Assembly: GCA_902778265.1 (NCBI GenBank)
Contig: CACYXI010000025.1
Coordinates: 1 to 54,912 of the forward strand
Direction: 5' to 3'
Source of the DNA: an uncultured Bacteroidales bacterium
GTDB taxonomy: Bacteria > Bacteroidota > Bacteroidia > Bacteroidales > Bacteroidaceae
DNA: 54,912 bases
Made by a program: the position numbers and the translations under genes. Every line of letters begins with the position of its first letter. Within the stretch, counting starts at the first letter, position 1. Positions 52,242-54,912 of this stretch are shown in pieces. The notes under the pieces were generated by a model. That model did not search any database. It was not told where the DNA came from and worked only from the letters and a program-made list of their open reading frames with translations.

Positions 52242-52341
52242 CAAAGGTAATGTTATTTGTCTTATCTGGCAATACCATTGTTGGGGTATTCAACTCACCA
52301 ATATTGGCGATTGCATACATCATTGAAAATGAGTAATTTTG
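52242..52341. promoter_or_regulatory. Divergent promoters of GT2-pstC-pstA and pstB around a shared operator
   Basis: Minus strand: ATTG (52270-52273), 20 bases, TACCTTTG (52242-52249). Plus strand: ATTG (52310-52313), 20 bases, TAATTTTG (52334-52341). Between them CTCACCAATATTGGCGAT (52294-52311) matches 14 of 18 positions of the cysD palindrome; it starts 44 bases upstream of the minus-strand -7 box and touches the plus-strand -33 box. One protein bound here could activate one side and block or activate the other. Confidence 0.7.
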
Positions 52342-52413
52342 CAGTCGGAAAATATAATTACGAATTACCAAGTCGCAATGTAATTGCAAATAATTCGTAG
52401 AAAACAGTATAAT

Positions 52414-53211
52414 ATGGAAGAATTTAATCCGGCAAAGAAATTTGAAACTGTGGAGCATCAGGGTATTCAGGTACGTAATCTAAACGTTATTATTGGTGAT
52501 GCTCATATTCTGAAAGATGTCACAGTTGATATCCCGAAGAATAAGATAACGTGTATAATCGGTCCGTCAGGGTGCGGCAAGAGCACTCTGTTGCGCACGT
52601 TCAACCGACTCATTGACTCTACCGAGAATGTAAAGATAGATGGTGACATTTTCCTTGGCAATAAGAACATAGTTAAGGCACATGGTGCAGAGTTAATCGA
52701 ACTTCGTCGTCATGTAGGACTTGTACCACAGCGACCTTGCCCACTGCCAATGTCAATATACGACAATATTGCATACGGATGTCGCATACATGGCGTAAGA
52801 GGCAAGGCGCGATTAAATGCCGTGGTAGAGCACTATCTCAAAGGCATAGGTTTGTGGGAAGAGGTTGAAGACCGACTCTCATCACCTGCATCCCGTCTCT
52901 CAGGCGGTCAACAGCAGCGACTGTGCCTTGCACGTTCACTGGCAGTAGAACCAACCGTACTACTGGCCGATGAGAGCACTTCGGCACTCGACCCAATCTC
53001 CTCTAAAAAGGTAGAGCAGCTATTTGTTGAACTAAAGCGCGACTACACCGTGGTGATGGTTACACACACGCTTCAACAGGCACTCCGCGTAGCCGACCAT
53101 GTAGTATTCATGTACCTTGGTGAGGTGATAGAAACAGGACCTGCAAAAGAAGTGTTCAACAATCCCCAGAACGAACTTACACGTAGATATCTTGATGGAG
53201 CGTTCAGTTAA
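52414..53211 (+). CDS. pstB: PstB-type ABC transporter ATPase
   Basis: 265 residues from ATG at 52414 (MEEFNPAKKFETVEHQGIQV); ten open codons upstream are ignored. Walker A GPSGCGKST, Q-loop GLVPQRPCPLPMSIYDNIAY, signature LSGGQQQRLCLARSLAVEP, Walker B VLLADESTSALDP and VTHTLQQALRVADHVVFMYL are all PstB-like. It is transcribed away from pstC-pstA, an uncommon arrangement. No phoU follows. Confidence 0.87.
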   Translation: MEEFNPAKKFETVEHQGIQVRNLNVIIGDAHILKDVTVDIPKNKITCIIGPSGCGKSTLLRTFNRLIDSTENVKIDGDIFLGNKNIVKAHGAELIELRRHVGLVPQRPCPLPMSIYDNIAYGCRIHGVRGKARLNAVVEHYLKGIGLWEEVEDRLSSPASRLSGGQQQRLCLARSLAVEPTVLLADESTSALDPISSKKVEQLFVELKRDYTVVMVTHTLQQALRVADHVVFMYLGEVIETGPAKEVFNNPQNELTRRYLDGAFS

Positions 53212-53699
53212 GAGAAAATTCACCTATTACAGAATTCATAGCAGTGTATAGAAATAAAATCACTCAAAATCCATACCATAACCAGATATTTCGGTATAGT
53301 TATCTGCATACACCTGATAGGTAGCCTGAATGTAGAAGAAGGTGAAGACGCTATTGGGTGATTGCGGGTAATCATAAAAAAATGGCGCGCATCATTACTT
53401 ATCTTTTTATGTATGGGATAGTACACTACACTAGTAATTTGTTATAACTATCCAAAATTTCAAGTAAAAAACGATTCATATTCCCATTATAAATTCGCTT
53501 ACTTCTTCCTATTAGCCTCCGCTCTTCCTTCTAAATCTGTTTCATAGTATGGACGAAAAATGGGATTTGTATCGAATTTGGTAGGAATTTACAAGGGAGG
53601 AAGAAGGGTATCGAAAAAAATTATCCACATTTACCCGATAGATAGGCTGAATATCAAAGAGAGCGAGGCGCTATCGGATGATTGTGGATAATCATAAAA
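53212..53699. repeat. Gene-free spacer with two direct copies of a GCGCTATTGGGTGATTG-type repeat
   Basis: About 53308-53382 (CTGATAGGTAGCCTGAATGT ... GACGCTATTGGGTGATTGCG, GGTAATCATAAAAA) and about 53632-53700 (CGATAGATAGGCTGAATATC ... GGCGCTATCGGATGATTGTG, GATAATCATAAAAT) are similar direct copies. The stretch between is AT-rich with no frame. GATAATCA relatives occur at about 14295. Confidence 0.55.
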
Positions 53700-54371
53700 T
53701 TAAATATAGAACTCTGTCTGATCAACCAGTCCGGCCTTGAGAGCGTATTTTACAGCATCATGGGCACAGTTCACGTTAAGCTTTCGAAAGATGTTTTTGC
53801 GATGGGAATTGATGGTATGAATGCTCGATTCACGTTCGGATGCTATCTCCTTGGTGGTCTTGCCTTGTGTCATTGCCTTAAGTACTTCAATTTCCGTCTG
53901 GGTAAGATCAGTACTCTCATGTCGGTCTTCAATTTCCTTCATAAGCAGAATACTCATGGCATGTTGGGCTATGTATCGCTCGCCACGGAGTACGAAGCGC
54001 AAAGCCTCACGCAGGATGTCGATAGGAGCATCCTTGTAAGCAACACTCACGTTGGCAGTTTGATAGAGCACAAAGCGCAGAAAATCAGGTGTGAGTTCAT
54101 CGCTAAGAAGTAACCATGATGATGATTTCTGATATAGATCACACATCATGGTGAAATTCTCCTGATTGTCAAAATTGAATAGTGTGTAATCAATGATTAC
54201 AGCACATGGATTTCCTTGCTTGAGAAAGACTCCTAATTCATATTTTGTTGTGGCATACACTATTTCCACATCCCACTTATGATTGAAGGAGGTTATTCTC
54301 TTGCAAAGTGTTTCAACTGCCAATGCCGTGAGTGGCTGATTGTCTGCTATGATGATGCGTTCTATATTCAT
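53700..54371 (-). CDS. LuxR-type transcription regulator with receiver-like domain
   Basis: 223 residues. Residues about 1-125 look like a response-regulator receiver (IERIIIADNQPLTALAV, phosphoacceptor candidate in CAVIIDYTLF, and AYKDAP for the conserved Lys), though the run of acidic residues is thin. Residues about 155-215 are a clear LuxR helix-turn-helix (LTQTEIEVLKAMTQGKTTKE, IASERESSIHTINSHRKNIF). It follows the MoeB/ThiF-like gene by 18 bases on the same strand. No sensor kinase is in the window. It may be the regulator of the neighbouring sulfur/phosphate genes, but nothing here proves it. Confidence 0.82.
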   Translation of the reverse strand: MNIERIIIADNQPLTALAVETLCKRITSFNHKWDVEIVYATTKYELGVFLKQGNPCAVIIDYTLFNFDNQENFTMMCDLYQKSSSWLLLSDELTPDFLRFVLYQTANVSVAYKDAPIDILREALRFVLRGERYIAQHAMSILLMKEIEDRHESTDLTQTEIEVLKAMTQGKTTKEIASERESSIHTINSHRKNIFRKLNVNCAHDAVKYALKAGLVDQTEFYI

Positions 54372-54389
54372 AATGCTTAAACTAATTTA

Positions 54390-54912
54390 TTAATGATTTT
54401 TCAAATCACATGCTGCCTGCTCGTAGTCGATCAGTTCCGTGATGGTCGGGTTGTCACCGCAGAGCTTGCAGTGATGGTTAGGACGGGTGCTGATCTTGCG
54501 GAAATACATCGTCTTGGCATTGAATGTGAGGAGCTTATTGGTGAGAAGCTCGCCTACACCTGTGATATATTTCAGGGTCTCGGCTGCCTGAATTGTGCCG
54601 AGCATTCCGGCGATGGCTCCAAGTACTCCGGCTTGTGAACAGGTAGGAACAAGGTTTGGTGGTGGGGGGGCGCCGAACACACAACGGTAGCAGGCTGAGC
54701 CTGGTACGTGGGTAAAGGTCTGGCCCTCGAAACGAAGGATGCCACCATGACTGAATGGCTTGCCTGCCATTACGCACGCATCATTAATAAGGAACTTTAC
54801 TGGGAAGTTGTCAGTGCCGTCAACTATGAAGTCGTAGTCCTTGATGATGTCGAGGGCATTGTTTGCCATGAGCAGATCCTGAATGGCATTGACCTTTACG
54901 TTAGGGTTGATG
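54390..54912 (-). CDS. MoeB/ThiF/HesA-family adenylyltransferase, truncated by window edge
   Basis: The last 170 or so residues; the frame is open to the window end, so the Gly-rich nucleotide loop is missing. Visible parts are YDFIVDGTDNFPVKFLINDA, the catalytic-Cys region VPTCSQAGVLGAIAGMLGTI, and the zinc cysteines in ACYRCVF and HHCKLCGD. E1-like enzymes of this group adenylate the C-terminus of ThiS/MoaD-type carriers before sulfur transfer. Near a sulfite reductase-TusA fusion this may help move reduced sulfur into cysteine or thiamine; that link is inference. Confidence 0.82.
   Translation of the reverse strand, partial: INPNVKVNAIQDLLMANNALDIIKDYDFIVDGTDNFPVKFLINDACVMAGKPFSHGGILRFEGQTFTHVPGSACYRCVFGAPPPPNLVPTCSQAGVLGAIAGMLGTIQAAETLKYITGVGELLTNKLLTFNAKTMYFRKISTRPNHHCKLCGDNPTITELIDYEQAACDLKNH

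Noticed and set aside
53700-54371. Naming the LuxR-type regulator as the protein that binds the 18-bp palindrome
   Set aside because: It is close by, but it is co-transcribed with a MoeB/ThiF-like gene and nothing in the sequence links it to the site.

Overview
The window looks like chromosomal DNA of a Bacteroidales bacterium, most like Prevotella/Segatella. The signs are BspA-type leucine-rich-repeat proteins, a SusC/SusD pair with sulfatases and an anaerobic sulfatase-maturing enzyme, promoters of the Bacteroidetes TTTG-N19-21-TAnnTTTG type, few Shine-Dalgarno sites, and intergenic regions packed with palindromic repeats. I see no rRNA, tRNA, CRISPR array, phage or complete insertion sequence.

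Layout. (1) 1-3.4 kb: a 5'-truncated BspA-like gene, a second small one on the minus strand, and long repeat-rich spacers. (2) 3.4-16.5 kb, plus strand: MsbA-like ABC exporter, LtaS-type membrane sulfatase-fold transferase, LpxL/HtrB-like acyltransferase, a second LtaS-type enzyme, a YejM/PbgA-like enzyme, a membrane-anchored metallophosphoesterase, a LicD-family transferase and a Gtf3/WbbI-like glycosyltransferase. (3) 16.4-25.0 kb, minus strand: GT4, GtrA, a HisC-fold PLP enzyme, a broken four-helix-bundle gene, a LicC/PntC-like nucleotidyltransferase, a second LicD, two GT2 enzymes and an InaA-type kinase. Regions 2 and 3 converge at 16.45 kb and read as one envelope glycolipid/LPS programme. 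(4) 25.0-27.5 kb: repeat island and a BspA remnant. (5) 27.5-38.2 kb, minus strand: PstS-like protein, SusC, SusD, two serine-type sulfatases and anSME. (6) 38.7-41.5 kb: acetyltransferase, esterase and ATP-grasp enzyme. (7) 41.8-53.2 kb: assimilatory sulfate reduction (CysD, CysN, APS reductase, thioredoxin, a sulfite reductase-HEPN-TusA fusion) interleaved with a Pst-type ABC importer (PstS-like, PstC, PstA, divergent PstB) and no PhoU. (8) 53.7-54.9 kb: a LuxR-type regulator and a truncated MoeB/ThiF-like gene.

Main idea. Regions 5 and 7 may form one sulfur-acquisition system: sulfatases free sulfate from an imported sulfated glycan, a Pst-type importer carries it in, and the Cys enzymes reduce it. 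Four minus-strand promoters in these regions (first PstS-like gene, second PstS-like gene, cysD operon, GT2-pstC-pstA) carry a related 18-bp palindrome, best copy ATCACTAATATTAGTGAT, each 43-44 bp upstream of the -7 box. That fixed geometry suggests a common regulator. Both PstS-like genes also share a 65-77-bp structured leader element, in tandem in one of them, that can fold into mutually exclusive hairpins.

A second pattern lies inside genes: short repeats are inserted in frame (an NTQHLTP-like peptide in six genes, and larger palindromes in two membrane enzymes).
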